A stretch of DNA of 64,000 nucleotides from JACKII01 sp965202745 (GCA_965202745.1 CBDBCB010000018.1:1-64000), one strand, 5' to 3'. Positions 17,001 to 28,025 are shown, counted from the first letter of the stretch. Notes: a model not told the origin generated them from the letters alone. A program made the numbers and translations.

Positions 17001-19209
17001 TTAACGCAGCGGCATTTCGTTGATGTCGACATAGCGCATAGATGACAGTTCCGCCGTTGACAAATCGAGTCGGTCTGACAGGAGTCTGATCACGAAGTGC
17101 AACAGGCTGTCGTAGATTGCTGGATGGTCGTGTTGCAGCCGGTCGAAATTCTCACGGTCACGCGAGTATACAGTTGCGGGCGTTTCCGCGATTACAGATG
17201 CAGTCCGCCGGGCCTGGCGGAAGAAGCCCATCTCACCGGTTACAGTGCGGCGGCTGGAGCGCCGCACGCATTGTTGCTGGCCGCACGCCAGTTCCAGCAT
17301 CATTGCAACAGTTCCAGAGGCGACAAAGTCGATGGAATTGGCGGTGTCACCTTGCGCACACAATTGTTCCCCGGCAGGCAGTTCGGTACGCCTAAAATAA
17401 TCGCTTACAACCGCATGCTCACCGGTGTTGCAAGTTCAGCGGAAAGCCACGACGCGAGGTCAACTTTGGGCTCCGCCGAGTTGGTTGCCTGCGTCAATGA
17501 CTCAAGCAGGTTTCCTTCGGCCCAATCGAGGGCCTCTATAGTTTCAGAGAAAAGCGTGATGCCCGGGCTACTGCCCTGCAGGGAGGCAGAAATTATTTTC
17601 TGGAAACTGCCGCCATCAATACCGCATATGATCAGCGTTATTTCCCGTCTGAGACAATAACCACGCAGTTTGTTTATGGTATTGATAGCAGAACTGTCAT
17701 AGCCGGTGACCCGCGACAGATTCAGGATGATGCTACGGATGGGTATCCCGGTTTGGCGTTTGTCCTGACACCTTATCTGCTCGAACACTGCTTCCGACGA
17801 CCCGAAGAAGACGTACCCCTCCGACTCATACAAATGTATACTATTGCCACTCTCGTGGATGAGTGTGTCAATATCATGGGCCCGCTCGGTTGCGCCAGCC
17901 AATAAACGCCTAGTGCTGTGCCGTCTCATTACCCCTATGCGTGAATAGCTGAAAGCAAAAAGCAGGCACGCGGCGACAAACCCGGCAACCACGCCGACAA
18001 TGAAGCCTTGCCATAGACACAAGAGGAGAATGAAAATGGTTAGCAGCATCTCCAGGCTGGCGCGCTGCCGGATGGTGATCTTGAGCGCCTCGGCGGTCAT
18101 CGTATAGCCGAGCAACAGCAGGAATCCGCCAAGTATCGGCGCCGGCACGAGCCGCGGGAGATCGAGGTCGGCAAAAATGGTGAGAGCGAGAAGAGCGGTA
18201 ATCACCACATAGACGAACCGGGTTTTCGCGCTGGAATCGGCCAGAAACTTGGACGTACTGAACAGTATGCCACCGGTCATGCCGCCCACAAGGCCGGAGA
18301 TGAGGGTCGATCCGCCGTAGATGCGCAGTTCGTTGTTGATGTCTGCAGCCGCCATCCGGCTGGATTCAAAGGTAGAAATCCGACAATCAGTGAGATCAAC
18401 CCGACAATCACGCAGGTCGCCAGTTCCGGCCTTGCGGAAAGATAGACCGTCCAGTCGATCGCTGTAGCTTGAACTTCAAGATAGGGTGCCCACGATGTGA
18501 GCCCTTTGGCAGCCCACAGATACCAGTCGGCAAGATCACCCAGCCGCCCGGTCTGCAGAAACATATTCAGCGCCAATGCGGCCCAAAAGAAGACCAGCGG
18601 CGTAACCAAGGGAGATTTAATCGCCGAACGAGCTGCGGCCAGCAGCACTGAAAACCCGAACATTATTGCCAATTGGTAGACATATTCATCGGCCCAGAGA
18701 GTGCCGATGCTGGTTAAGGCGAATGCCTCGCCTGTAACGATCTGCACGCTGAAGAAAATAAGGAGAATGCCTGTGACCGCCAAAAATCCGGCCACGAGCG
18801 GAAACGGCACGAACCGAAGTGATTGGCCCAGGGCTGTCAAACCGATAACCAGAAGCATTAGACTGCTCGCCAGTGCAACCAGTGTCATCCCCAACATGAC
18901 ATGGACCAACACGGCTGCCATGGGGATCCCCGCGGCAAGCATCGGGCCGGCTATTGCAGGGGCCATCAAACCGATAACGGCGATGACAGCGGTATCCGGA
19001 CCGCCTGCAATCGGCGGCAGTGTTGTGAACATCCCGATGGCAAGGCCGACAGCAATCATCGTCAACAGCATGATCCAGACGCCAGTCGTGAACCCGGCCG
19101 CCAACTCTCCCTGAAAAATCGCCGCGGCAAAGCTCACCGCGAGGGCAATGTTGGACGTCGCGATGACAGTGCCGGCAAATAAATCGCCAAGGAGGTCCCG
19201 AGCTTTCAT
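17001..19209 (-). pseudogene. SulP anion transporter with STAS and cyclic-nucleotide-binding domains, two frameshifts
   Basis: Membrane transporter of the SulP family followed by a STAS domain (SIILNLSRVTGYDSSAINTI) and a cNMP-binding domain (CAQGDTANSIDFVASGTV...GEMGFFRQARRTASVIAET). The first ~280 residues are hydrophobic helices ending LIVGFLPLN; the frame then shifts at about 18340-18355 and resumes SRMAAADINNELRIYGGSTL. A second shift at about 17410-17440 separates STAS from the cNMP domain (VSDYFRRTELPAGE). Together the parts make a ~735-residue protein. The cNMP domain would let a second messenger control transport. As sequenced no full product is made. Confidence 0.8.
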
Positions 19210-19956
19210 TCCGAGCAAACTTTGATGGGCAACGGGACAGAAACGAACAAATTTTCAGGCCGCATCAATATCAACACGTATTATATCTCATATCGGGGAC
19301 GTTTAGCGAAAGTTGGTCAGGCGTTCATCATTCCTGCATTTGTCGATGTTTCGCGAGGCAAATGCAATCGACATGAGTGCGCCTAACAGCGGCTGGTTTG
19401 AGCATAATGAAGAACCGCCCCTGATTTACTGGAGGCTGATTGATTTTGGTTACCCGGCTATGGCTTCAGTTTCCAGGGCTGCGGAGAAGTTGGCCTCGGC
19501 TTCTGTGGGCGAGATGATCCCGATGGGCTAGAAAATGCGGCGATAGTTGAACCAATCTACAAATTTTAAGGCCGCAAATTCCACGACATCGAAGCAGCGT
19601 CAGGGGCCAAGATGCCGAGCCGCCAGCTGACGATCCGCCGGGCAAAGGCATCGACTATGAAGACGACAGTGGCGAACCCTTCTCAGGTGGCGATATAAGG
19701 GAAATCGCTTACCTGTTACCCGCAGGGATTCTTGCATCGCCGTAAGGGCGAAGCATGATTGGCGCGGGCACGCGGAACTCCCGGTTCACCCTATCTAGCC
19801 GACGAGGTGCGGTGTTGTCTGGGATGGCAATCTTTATCTTTTTCCCACAGATGACCGATGCGCTGCGCTCGTGCCTAGCCCGCTTCAATATAAGACCCCA
19901 AAACAAAAGCGTCTGTGGCCTGAAACAAGTTGAGGACGTGATGGCGCTGTGTGCCA
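19210..19956. other. Non-coding stretch holding IS debris
   Basis: About 750 nt without an intact gene. 19410-19690 is a dead IS3-type transposase (separate entry). 19700-19956 shows no feature I can name. Confidence 0.5.
19410..19690 (-). mobile_element. Degenerate IS3-family transposase remnant
   Basis: On the minus strand SDFPYIAT is followed by a stop, then EGFATVVFIVDAFARRIVSWRLG. Further on comes DWFNYRRIF, a stop, then PIGIISPTEAEANFSAALETEAIAG. These are the DDE-region and C-terminal blocks of IS3-family OrfB (usual form W..RRLLEPIGNIPPAEAEA). Several stops and a missing middle show it is long dead and unrelated in age to the intact IS3 at 25289-26520. Confidence 0.7.
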
Positions 19957-20346
19957 CTACCGGTGCCGGAACAGGGCTTCCGCCGGGTTAGCCTCCTCGG
20001 GCCCAGCTGCCTCCATCGGCTCCCCCAGGGGATGCCAGAGTTCGCGGCTTTCGATTTTCAGCACCCAGAGGTCCGGGTCGCGGTCGCGCTGGCGCTGCCA
20101 GTAGGCGTCGCAATCCGACTCCGCCACAGGGTCAGCGCCTGTCGCCGATCGCCAGACGCGCGCGCCCTCCAGGTTCGTCATCGGGGCGAGCACGCTACCC
20201 TGCCCATCCGGACGCCGCCACTTCAGCAGCACGCTGCCTGCATCCGCATCGCCGCGCGCCAGCACGGTCGCGGGCACGGCCTCCGCCCGGCAGACAGTCA
20301 GGCAGGCGTCGATCCAGAACCTGGCGCGCAGACGGGCGGGTTGCAT
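19957..20346 (-). CDS. DUF1491 family protein
   Basis: 129-residue protein. RARFWIDACLTVCRAEAVPATVLARGDADAGSVLLK and the tail with DPDLWVLKIESRELWHPLGEP match the alphaproteobacterial DUF1491 family, whose function is unknown. The start codon overlaps the TGA of the amidohydrolase upstream (TGATG), so the two are translationally coupled. No signal peptide. Confidence 0.75.
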   Translation of the reverse strand: MQPARLRARFWIDACLTVCRAEAVPATVLARGDADAGSVLLKWRRPDGQGSVLAPMTNLEGARVWRSATGADPVAESDCDAYWQRQRDRDPDLWVLKIESRELWHPLGEPMEAAGPEEANPAEALFRHR

Positions 20347-21371
20347 CAGCCGAGGTTATAGACGCGCGCAGCCGTGTCATGGAACAGCGCCGCCTTCTCC
20401 GCCGCGGAATAGTTCGCGGCTAGCCGCTTGAATGAGTTCCAGAGCACGTTGTCGCTGCACGCGATCTTATCGACCGGGAAGTTTGACTCGAACATGCAAC
20501 GGTCCACGCCGAAAATGTCGATCGTGTGCTCGTAGTAGCGGCGGGTGCGCTCCATCAGTTCCTGGCTGGATGGCGGCTTCAGCTTCGCGTCCCAGGCAAA
20601 ACCGTTCACATTCATCACGATGCCGCCGAGCTTCGCCATCACATTCGGGCATTCGGCGAGCGGGCCTATGGCTTTGCGCCATGCCTCGAACACCTCGTCC
20701 TCCTTCCCCGCATAGGGGCCGACGCCGATGGGGCCGCCAAAATGGTCCAGGATAATGGTGGTGTCCGGGAACCTCTTCGCCAGTTCGGTCAGTTCCGGGA
20801 TTTGGGTGTGGTAGCACCAGGCCTCAAAGGTCAGGTTGCGCGGCGCAAGGTGCTTGAAGCCTTCCCGGAAAGTCGCGTCGCCATACATGCCCTGGGGCGG
20901 TTCTGTGCGGTGGTTCTCCACCTCAGGGCTGGCACCCCAGGTTGCACCGACATGGATGCCGCGGAACCGGCCATTGCCTGCATGGATCTGCGCGTCCAGG
21001 GCTTCAGCACTCGGCTTGTCGCCCAGGCGGATCGGTGCGCTGCCGACGATGCCAGCCGCGATCTGCGTCTTGCCGTACATGCCGGAGGCACACATGGCGG
21101 CGATGCCATTCACGAACTCAGTCTCGCCGATATAGGCCATGTGTTTTGGCCCATCCGCGCGGAACATGGCCCCGCATTCGATGAACACCGTCTTCACGAT
21201 GTTATGTCCGCTGTAAACGTCCGCCAGCATGTCATCCAGCAGGTAGCGGCTTTGCACATAGTGGCTGCCGCGCGCGTCCCAAAGGTGATGATGCGGGTCG
21301 ATGATCGGCAGGTCGGGTTCCAGGATTTCTTCCTGGGTGAGATCGAGCCAGGCGGCGTTGGAGGAGGCCAT
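20346..21371 (-). CDS. Amidohydrolase family 2 (TIM-barrel) hydrolase
   Basis: 341-residue metal-dependent hydrolase. IIDPHHHLWDARG near residue 25 supplies the metal histidines, ILDHFGGP the middle His-containing motif, and MFESNFPVDK the late region with its Asp. Relatives include 2-pyrone-4,6-dicarboxylate lactonase and L-fucono-lactonase. The start at 21371 follows AAGGAAA. Divergent from the SDR at 21470 with a 98-nt gap, suggesting shared regulation. Confidence 0.87.
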   Translation of the reverse strand: MASSNAAWLDLTQEEILEPDLPIIDPHHHLWDARGSHYVQSRYLLDDMLADVYSGHNIVKTVFIECGAMFRADGPKHMAYIGETEFVNGIAAMCASGMYGKTQIAAGIVGSAPIRLGDKPSAEALDAQIHAGNGRFRGIHVGATWGASPEVENHRTEPPQGMYGDATFREGFKHLAPRNLTFEAWCYHTQIPELTELAKRFPDTTIILDHFGGPIGVGPYAGKEDEVFEAWRKAIGPLAECPNVMAKLGGIVMNVNGFAWDAKLKPPSSQELMERTRRYYEHTIDIFGVDRCMFESNFPVDKIACSDNVLWNSFKRLAANYSAAEKAALFHDTAARVYNLG

Positions 21372-21469
21372 GGGCGGGTTTCCTTGTTGCGGTTCGCGCA
21401 ACCTTAGCACTAGCATTTCCCGGTCCACAATTTGCCTGAGATATCGGGCGCCCAAGAAGGAAATGTTCC

Positions 21470-22396
21470 ATGCGATTGGAAGGTAAGGCCGGAATCGTCA
21501 CTGGTGCAGGCCGCGGCATCGGCCGAGCGGTAGCATTGTTGCTCGCGAAAGAAGGCACCAGCGTTGTCGTAAACGACCCTGGCGTCGGCCGGAACGGCGA
21601 AGTCACGGAAGAACGCCCGGCGGATGAAGTTGTCGCAGAGATCAAAGCCGCCGGCGGCAACGCGATCGCCAATTTTGGCTCGGTGTCAGAATACGACACA
21701 GCAGGCCGTATGGTGAAAGAGTGCGCCGATACGTTCGGCAAGATTGATTTCCTGGTGAACGTCGCCGGTATGCTGCGCGAGCGTATGATCTGGAACATGA
21801 CCGAGGACGATTTCGACCAGGTACTCAATGTCCACCTGAAGGGGCACTGGAACATGTGCCACCATGCGATCAAGCTGATGCGCACCCAGCGTCATGGCCG
21901 GATCGTCAATTTCTCGTCGGATGCGTTCAAGGGCTCGGTCGGGCAGTGCAACTACGCCGCTGCCAAGGCAGGCATTATTGGTCTGACCCGCACGATCACG
22001 CGGGAGTGCGGGCGCTACGGCATCACGGCGAACGCCATGTGCCCGATGGCGGCGACGCGCATGACGGTCAACGCCACCGTCATCGCAGGCTGGAAACGGC
22101 GGCTCGACCGCGGCCTGCTCACCCAGGCGCAGTACGATGCCCGCATGGCGATGCCGGGGCCGGAATACATCGCGCCGATGGTGGGCTACCTCTGCACGGA
22201 CGAGTCCGCGGACGTGAACGGCCAGATTTTCCATGCGGAGAAGGGCCTGATCCACACCTACTATTATGGCGAGGAAGCTCGCTCCATGTACCAGCATGAG
22301 AATGACGGCATGTTTACCGTCGACGACCTAGTCGAGATGATCCCGGCCAGTCTGATGAACGGCATCCCGAATATCGCGCCGAAGCAGGAGGAATAG
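21470..22396 (+). CDS. Short-chain dehydrogenase, HSD17B4-like
   Basis: 308-residue SDR. Cofactor motif VTGAGRGIG and active site NFSSDAF...QCNYAAAKAG are intact. The insert with NDPGVGRNGEVTEERPADEVVAEI resembles the hydroxyacyl-CoA dehydrogenase part of peroxisomal-type multifunctional proteins. The long C-terminal extension (EEARSMYQHENDG...) is also seen in acyl-CoA pathway SDRs. The ATG has AGAAGGA 8 nt upstream. Probably acts on a hydroxyacyl-CoA. Confidence 0.85.
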   Translation: MRLEGKAGIVTGAGRGIGRAVALLLAKEGTSVVVNDPGVGRNGEVTEERPADEVVAEIKAAGGNAIANFGSVSEYDTAGRMVKECADTFGKIDFLVNVAGMLRERMIWNMTEDDFDQVLNVHLKGHWNMCHHAIKLMRTQRHGRIVNFSSDAFKGSVGQCNYAAAKAGIIGLTRTITRECGRYGITANAMCPMAATRMTVNATVIAGWKRRLDRGLLTQAQYDARMAMPGPEYIAPMVGYLCTDESADVNGQIFHAEKGLIHTYYYGEEARSMYQHENDGMFTVDDLVEMIPASLMNGIPNIAPKQEE

Positions 22397-22443
22397 CGGT
22401 CCGTGGGGGCCGCGTGTCCCAGAAGCGCCGCAAGGCGGTATCC

Positions 22444-22520
22444 GGGATCTCCTTCTGCACGAACCTCTGGTGGAGATCCCGGCGCTACGCCCGGCTCTGC
22501 CGGCCGGGCGTAGCGCCGGG
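22444..22520. terminator. GC-rich hairpins between convergent genes
   Basis: Two nested structures. GGGATCTCC (from 22444) pairs with GGAGATCCC (to 22480). CCCGGCGCTACGCCCGG (22478-22494) pairs perfectly over 17 bp with 22504-22520 around a 9-nt loop. They sit exactly between the ends of the SDR and the carboxylase gene, so a bidirectional terminator is likely despite the missing T tract. Confidence 0.6.
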
Positions 22521-25327
22521 AAACGCCTACCACGTGTCGATAATCGGGCGTTTTTTCTTGTCCCTGGGTGCGGGCGGGCGGATGGAGGCTAGCAGGTTCA
22601 CCACCCACTTCCGCGTGTCCACCGGGTCAATCACCTCGTCGAGCGAGAAGTTCGCCGTGCGATTGATGGCCTTACCGGACTCGTAGAGTCCTGCAACCAG
22701 CTTCTCATAGAGTTGCCGCCGCTCCTCCGGGTCTTCGACGGCTTCCAGTTCCGCGCGGTAACCGAGCTTTACCTGGCCTTCGATGCCCATGGGGGGGCGA
22801 ATTCGCCAGTGGGCCAGGCGACGTAGAAGTACGGGAACCGCAGATTGCCACCCGCCATGGCGCTCTGGCCGAGGCCGTAGGCTTTCCGGGTGATGATGGT
22901 GCAATAGGGCACGGTCAGGTTCGCACTGTTGACGAACATGCGCGCCGCGTGCCGGACCAGAGCGGTCTTCTCGATCTCCGGCCCGACCATGATGCCGGGC
23001 GTGTCGCAGAGGTGGACGATGGGAATGTCGTAGGCGTCGCAAAGCTGCATTAAACGCGCGCCCTTGTCGGAGCCGTCCGAGTCGATGGCGCCGCCCAGAT
23101 GCTTCGGATCATTGGCGATGACGCCGACCGCCCTTCCCTCCAGCCGGACCAGGCAGGTGACAATGGTCCGCCCGAAGTCCTTCCGCAGTTCCAGCACCGA
23201 GTCCTCGTCCGCCAGCGTCTCGATCACGTCGCAGATTTCGTAAATGCGCAGCCGGTTCTCCGGTACGATGTGGCGCATGCGACGCTGGTCCGACGCTGTC
23301 CAGTTCTTCAGCGGCCCCTGGAAATAGGAGACGTACTTCTTAGCTACTTGGACCGCTTCGGCCTCGTTCTCGACCAGAATATCGATGACGCCGTTTTTCG
23401 ACTGCACGTCGGAGGGGCCGATATCCTCCGGCGCGAACACGCCCACCAGTGAAGCATTGCCTGCATAGCAGCGCCCGGCGACGATGCAGACGATGGGCAC
23501 ATGGCCCGACAGCTTCATGAAATGATGGAATGTATCGAAGCCGATGAAGCCGCCATAGTCGTCATCGCCCGGCCGCCCGCCGCCGCCCTCCGCAAACAGG
23601 ATAACGGGCATACGGCCATCGTCCGCCAGGTCGATGCCCTTGTCCGTCTTCCAGTGATTGTGGACGCCCTGGGTACCCGCAAAGACCGTGTAGTCATAGG
23701 CCAGCACGACAACGCGCGAGGCCGGATCGCCAAACAGATCCTCGTTCACCTGACCGACTCCGACAATGATGCCGTCGGCAGAACTGCGAGTGCGGAGGTC
23801 TTCGATGCCACGGCGGCGAACCTGCGCGGCGACCACCATGGGGCCGTATTCGATAAAGGTGTCAGGGTGGACCAGATCGTTGACGTTCTCCCTGACCGTG
23901 CGGTGGCCGGTCTTGCGGCGGCGCGCGGCGGCCTGGGGCCGGTTTTCGTCATAGATCAGGGATTTGCGTTCCAGTACTTCAGCCAGATCGGGGCAGATAT
24001 AGTCCGGATCGATCTCCTCCTCCGCCATGGCGGTGTCACCGGCGGCATCGGAGGGCTCCAGCGCGATCAGAAGCTGCTCTTCCCACATGGTGTCGCCCGC
24101 CTCCGCATGGATGGCGCGGACGATGCCGGCGGTTTCCGCCTTGATCTCGTGCTCCATCTTCATGGCTTCCATCACGGCGAGTTGCGCGCCACGGGGCACC
24201 ACGTCGCCCTCGGAGATAGTGACGGAGATGATGGTGCTTTGCAGCGGCGTGCGGACAGCGACCATGCCTTCCGCCAGGTTTTCTTCCGCGGCGGCACGAG
24301 CGGCAGCGCCCTGCCTTGCGTCGGACTGGCCAAAGGCAAGCACGGCCAGCGGATCGACGTTATCGACCTTCACCCCCGCCCGGCCAGAGCGCCCGCCGGA
24401 CTCCGTCGTCGGAGCGAAATAGAGGTGCGGATGTGCAGCGTGGTCGGCCTCCACCAGCCGGGCGGCGTTGGCCCCGATGAAATCGGTGTCGGTCCGGCCT
24501 TCCTTCACCGCGTCTTCGCGCAACAGGGCTTGCAGGAAGGGAATGTTGGTCGGCGCACCCGCCACGTGGAACTCACAAAGCGCGCGGTAGGCTTTGGTCA
24601 TCGCATCGGGCAGGCTCTTGGAGGCTGTGTGCACGATCAACTTGGCCAGCAAAGAGTCGTAGGCCGGATTGGTGCGGTAACCGGCATAGCTATAGCTATC
24701 GACGCGGATATCCCGGCTCGAAGGAGGCTCGAATGCCGAGAGCGGGCCGCCGCCAGGCTTGGCCTCACCGTCGGCCTGCATGGTCTCCGTATTGACGCGC
24801 AATTGCACGGCGATGCCGCGAGGCGTCGGCACCTCGTCCTTGCGGAGGCCGAGTTCGGCCAGCGTCTGGCCGCCCGCGATCTGCAACTGAAGCTCAACCA
24901 AATTCAGGCCGCTGACTTCCTCCGTCACCGTGTGCTCGACCTGGAGGCGGGGGTTTGCCTCAATAAAGAAGAACTCGGCGGTGTCGGCATCCACCAGGAA
25001 CTCGACGGTGCATAGATTCTTGTAGTTTACCGCCCCGGTAAGGCGCAGTGCCGCGTCGAGCAACCGGTCCCGCACCACCGGATCAAGCGTCGGCGCGGGC
25101 GCGATCTCCACGATCTTCTGACGACGGCGCTGGAGCGAGCAATCACGCTCCCACAGGTGAGAGACTTCCGTGCCATCGCCAATTACCTGCACCTCGATAT
25201 GGCGGGCGCGGCGTACCAGGCGCTCTACAAATAGATCGCCATTGCCGAAGCCAGAGAGCGCTTCGGACTGGCAACGGGTGAAGGCTTCTTGGACCTGTCA
25301 CGCTTTTGTGCCGCCCCAAGTGCTCGT

Positions 25328-26185
25328 TTAAGCCACCTTTCGTTCGAAGGCGACGGGGCTTTTCCAAGCCAGTGCTTTGTGACGGCGGCGCGGATTGTAG
25401 AAGCCGTTGATGTACTCGAAGATTGCCATCTCAGCTTGCCGCCTTGTTTCCCAGGACCGTCGCCAGATCAGCTCTGCCTTGATGGTTTTGAAGAAGGTTT
25501 CGACAGCGGCGTTGTCGTAGCAGTTTCCCCTTCCACTCATCGATACCTTGAACCCATGCTGGCGCAGGATCTTCTGGTAGTCGTGAGAACAATATTGGCT
25601 GCCACGGTCTGTATGATGGATGCAGCCCTTCGGTGGTGCCCGGAAGGCAATGGCCATATTTAGCGCTCTGATGGCCAAGTCGCGTTTCATCCGGTTACTG
25701 ACGGCCCAGCCGATGACGCGCCGGGAATGCAGGTCCAGGATCACTGCCAGATACAGCCATCCCTCCCGCGTCCAAACATAACTGATGTCGCCCGCCCATT
25801 TCTGGTTGGGCTTGCCCGCTGTGAAGTCCCGATTCAGCAAATTCGGTGAGATGTTGAACTTGTGATCGCTGTCTGTCGTCACTTTGTGCTTGCGTGTTCT
25901 AACAACAGATATGCCGTTCTGGCGCATCAACCTGCCAACACGGCGGTGGCCAACATCCAAGCCGATCTCCTTTAGCTCCTCGGTCATTCTTGGCCGACCA
26001 TACCGGCCCAGGCTGAGACGCGACTGCTCTCTGATGTGCGCCAACGTCACCATATCAGACCGCTGTCTGCGGCTGGCCGGACGGGTGCGGAAAGCCCGCA
26101 ATCCGCGCGGGCTGACACCGACAACATGGCATAAGCGTTTGGCTGGAAAGCTGTCACGGGGCTCTTCGATGAACCTAAACCTCAT
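25328..26185 (-). CDS. IS3-family transposase OrfB
   Basis: 285-residue integrase-fold transposase. Catalytic residues are visible: Asp in AGDISYVWTREGW, Asp in HHTDRGSQYCS and Glu in NAAVETFFKTIKAE. HTH_21-like region RYGRPRMTEELKE upstream. Normally made as an OrfAB fusion by slippage at the A6G run in orfA. No internal stops. Confidence 0.93.
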   Translation of the reverse strand: MRFRFIEEPRDSFPAKRLCHVVGVSPRGLRAFRTRPASRRQRSDMVTLAHIREQSRLSLGRYGRPRMTEELKEIGLDVGHRRVGRLMRQNGISVVRTRKHKVTTDSDHKFNISPNLLNRDFTAGKPNQKWAGDISYVWTREGWLYLAVILDLHSRRVIGWAVSNRMKRDLAIRALNMAIAFRAPPKGCIHHTDRGSQYCSHDYQKILRQHGFKVSMSGRGNCYDNAAVETFFKTIKAELIWRRSWETRRQAEMAIFEYINGFYNPRRRHKALAWKSPVAFERKVA

Positions 26186-26457
26186 TGCTTTAGGCCCGCG
26201 AAGAACTGGGTGGCCTTTTTTAGGATGTCCCTCTCCTCCTTCAGGAGCCGGTTCTCCCGCCGAAGCCGGTCATTCTCTTTGGCGAGGCTCAAATCCTCTT
26301 TGGAAACCACGTCTGTGTCTCGATGCGCGGTGATCCATTTGTTCAGTGTTGACATGCCAACACCTAGATCGTCGGCCACTTGCTTACGCGTTAGCCCGCT
26401 TGTCAGCGCGATCCGCACCGCATCCTGGCGAAAGTCGTCTGTCCGTTTCAGTCCCAT
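26182..26457 (-). CDS. IS3-family transposase OrfA
   Basis: 91-residue protein with the helix-turn-helix RKQVADDLGVGMSTLNKWI and a leucine-rich coiled coil ENDRLRRENRLLKEERDILKK. AAAAAAG near its end (minus strand, about 26217-26224) is the slippery site for the OrfAB fusion. Overlaps orfB by 4 nt. Confidence 0.92.
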   Translation of the reverse strand: MGLKRTDDFRQDAVRIALTSGLTRKQVADDLGVGMSTLNKWITAHRDTDVVSKEDLSLAKENDRLRRENRLLKEERDILKKATQFFAGLKQ

Positions 26458-27059
26458 AGTCAGTCTCCTTTGTTGCAGTAAATGCTATCAAAGGAGCGGC
26501 ATCAAACCGCGACAGGTCCAGCTTCCAGATCGGCCTCGTTGAGCACCGGCCGCATGCCGCGCCCGCCGCCGCCCGCAACGGCCTTGACCATCACCGCACC
26601 GTTCGGGCCGAGGTCTTTGAGGAACGCCCGCGCATCCTCCAAAGAGGTCGGGGCAGCAGGGCCGGGCAGCATAGGTACGTCCTGCTCCGCCACCAGACGG
26701 CGGGCGGCGTGCTTATCGCCGAACAGTTCCAGACTTTCCGGCGAGGGGCCGACGAAGGTAATGCCCGCTTCGGCGCAAGCCCGGGCGAAGCCGGCGTTCT
26801 CCGACAAGAAGCTATAACCCGGATGGTTCGCCGTTGCGTCGCTATCCTTGGCGGCCTGGATGATCGCCGCGCCGTCCAGATAGGCCGCGCCGCCCCGGCC
26901 CGGCAGCTGCACCTCCTCGTCCGCCTTGCGCGTGTGCAGGCTGGCGGCATCGTCCGCCGGGTAAATAGCGACGCTCGGCAAGCCGAGTTCGGCGGCGGCG
27001 CGGGCAATGCGCGTCGCGATCTCGCCGCGGTTCGCGACGAGCAGCTTTCCGGAAATCAT

Positions 27060-27262
27060 CAGGGCGGGTCCTCGGAGGGCGGAACAGTGAGTTGGCCGAA
27101 AGTCTAACGTCCCACCCGTCGGAGGAGAATGCCTAGAGGTATTTGCGGCTGTTTCAAGCAAGAGGGGACCACAGCAAATCTCGCTTTGCATTGTCGCCCA
27201 GCCGGTGCCCATAATAGGTTTCTCTATGTACAGTGACCATTGATAGCAGTTTGGGAAGTGAA
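27060..27262. promoter_or_regulatory. Divergent promoter region, carboxylase / PEP-CTERM gene
   Basis: About 200 nt between divergent starts, AT-richer toward 27160-27260 than the genes. No gene seen; it should carry promoters for both sides, but no boxes can be assigned with confidence. Confidence 0.3.
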
Positions 27263-27963
27263 ATGGGAAACACACTAGGCAGGGACTGGAGGCTCGTTTC
27301 GGCGGCCGCCGTGGGAATTGCCTTTTGGGTGGCGGGCTCCGCCCATGCCGGTACCATTGTCATCAACATCGGCGGTGACGATGGATTTGATGGTCTGCAA
27401 TGTGGGGGCAATTGCGACGTGGGCAACGCCTATACGCCCGGGCTGCCAAGCACCATACCGGGCGGCTCATACGTCGATGCTGCAGGGACCGACGTTTCTA
27501 CGGAAGCCCCTGGCTCGACTATAGCTTCAGTTTTGTCTTCAACTGGAACGCTACTGGCCTGGCAACTATCAACAGCGCCAGCGTGACCATTCAGTCCGGC
27601 TCTGTCGGGCGTCGCAGCGGTGATTCAAGCGGTTTCGGTTTTGCCACTGTTTCGGCCAACGCATCCGGATTGGGCGACTTTTTGGCGACTGCCACCGGCA
27701 TCACAAGCGGCGGATCCGTTGAAGAGTCGATCAAGCACCACGTCTTCGATGTATCTAGTTTCGTGACAGCCGGTAGCGCCGACATACTAACCATCGTTAT
27801 TGACGGCACGCAACTGACCGATCCTATCGACCTGTTTGCGCTGGGCTATGCGGAGTTAAACGTCGAGGGCGATGATGTAGTCGTGCCGGTTCCCGCAAGC
27901 TGGTCGCTGCTGGGATTGGGAATCGCCGTGTTGAGCGTCTTACGGCGGACCAGACACGGCTAG
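27263..27963 (+). pseudogene. Secreted PEP-CTERM-like protein, frameshifted
   Basis: Signal peptide at the start (WRLVSAAAVGIAFWVAGSAHA, cut before GTIVINIGG) and a C-terminal sorting signal: VPVPASWSLLGLGIAVLSVL then RRTRHG. That is the VPxPA-W plus hydrophobic helix plus Arg pattern handled by exosortases. Between them is a low-complexity, Gly/Ser/Ala-rich domain. The frame shifts near 27490-27500: AGTDVS should lead into FYGSPWLDYSFSFVFNW in the next frame. If functional it would be exported and anchored or released at the surface. No exosortase gene is in the window. Confidence 0.75.
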
Positions 27964-28025
27964 ATGCATACCAGGAACAGGCAGGCGAATGGCCAGCACT
28001 GTGCCGCTTCGAATTAGGAGACGCC

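Larger units (their letters stand above)
25289..26520 (-). mobile_element. IS3-family insertion sequence inside the carboxylase gene
   Basis: 1.23-kb element. Ends are the inverted repeats TGGACCTGTC (25290) and GACAGGTCCA (26520), with similarity continuing inward (GCCGCYCC). GCTTC stands outside both ends (25284-25288 and 26521-26525), a candidate target duplication. It carries orfA and orfB, both open, with an A6G run at their overlap suited to -1 frameshifting. Sharp insertion and intact frames indicate recent arrival. Confidence 0.9.
22527..27059 (-). pseudogene. Single-chain acyl-CoA carboxylase (biotin carboxylase-BCCP-carboxyltransferase), split by IS3
   Basis: One polypeptide of about 1,100 residues that would carboxylate an acyl-CoA such as acetyl- or propionyl-CoA. 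In order: biotin carboxylase from MISGKLLVANRGEIATRI through VKAVAGGGGRGM, ending at VLNEADLE where IS3 lies. After the element it continues with EAFTRCQSEALSGFGN and FFIEANPRLQVEHTVTEE. Then come the biotin site EAMKMEHE and a fused carboxyltransferase with FAEGGGGRPGDDD and GVFAPEDIGPSDVQ. In a run of seven G at 22791-22797 the frame shifts; the true C-terminus (GIEGQVKLGYRAEL...KKKRPIIDTW) is in the next frame. Dead unless both lesions are repaired. Confidence 0.87.
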
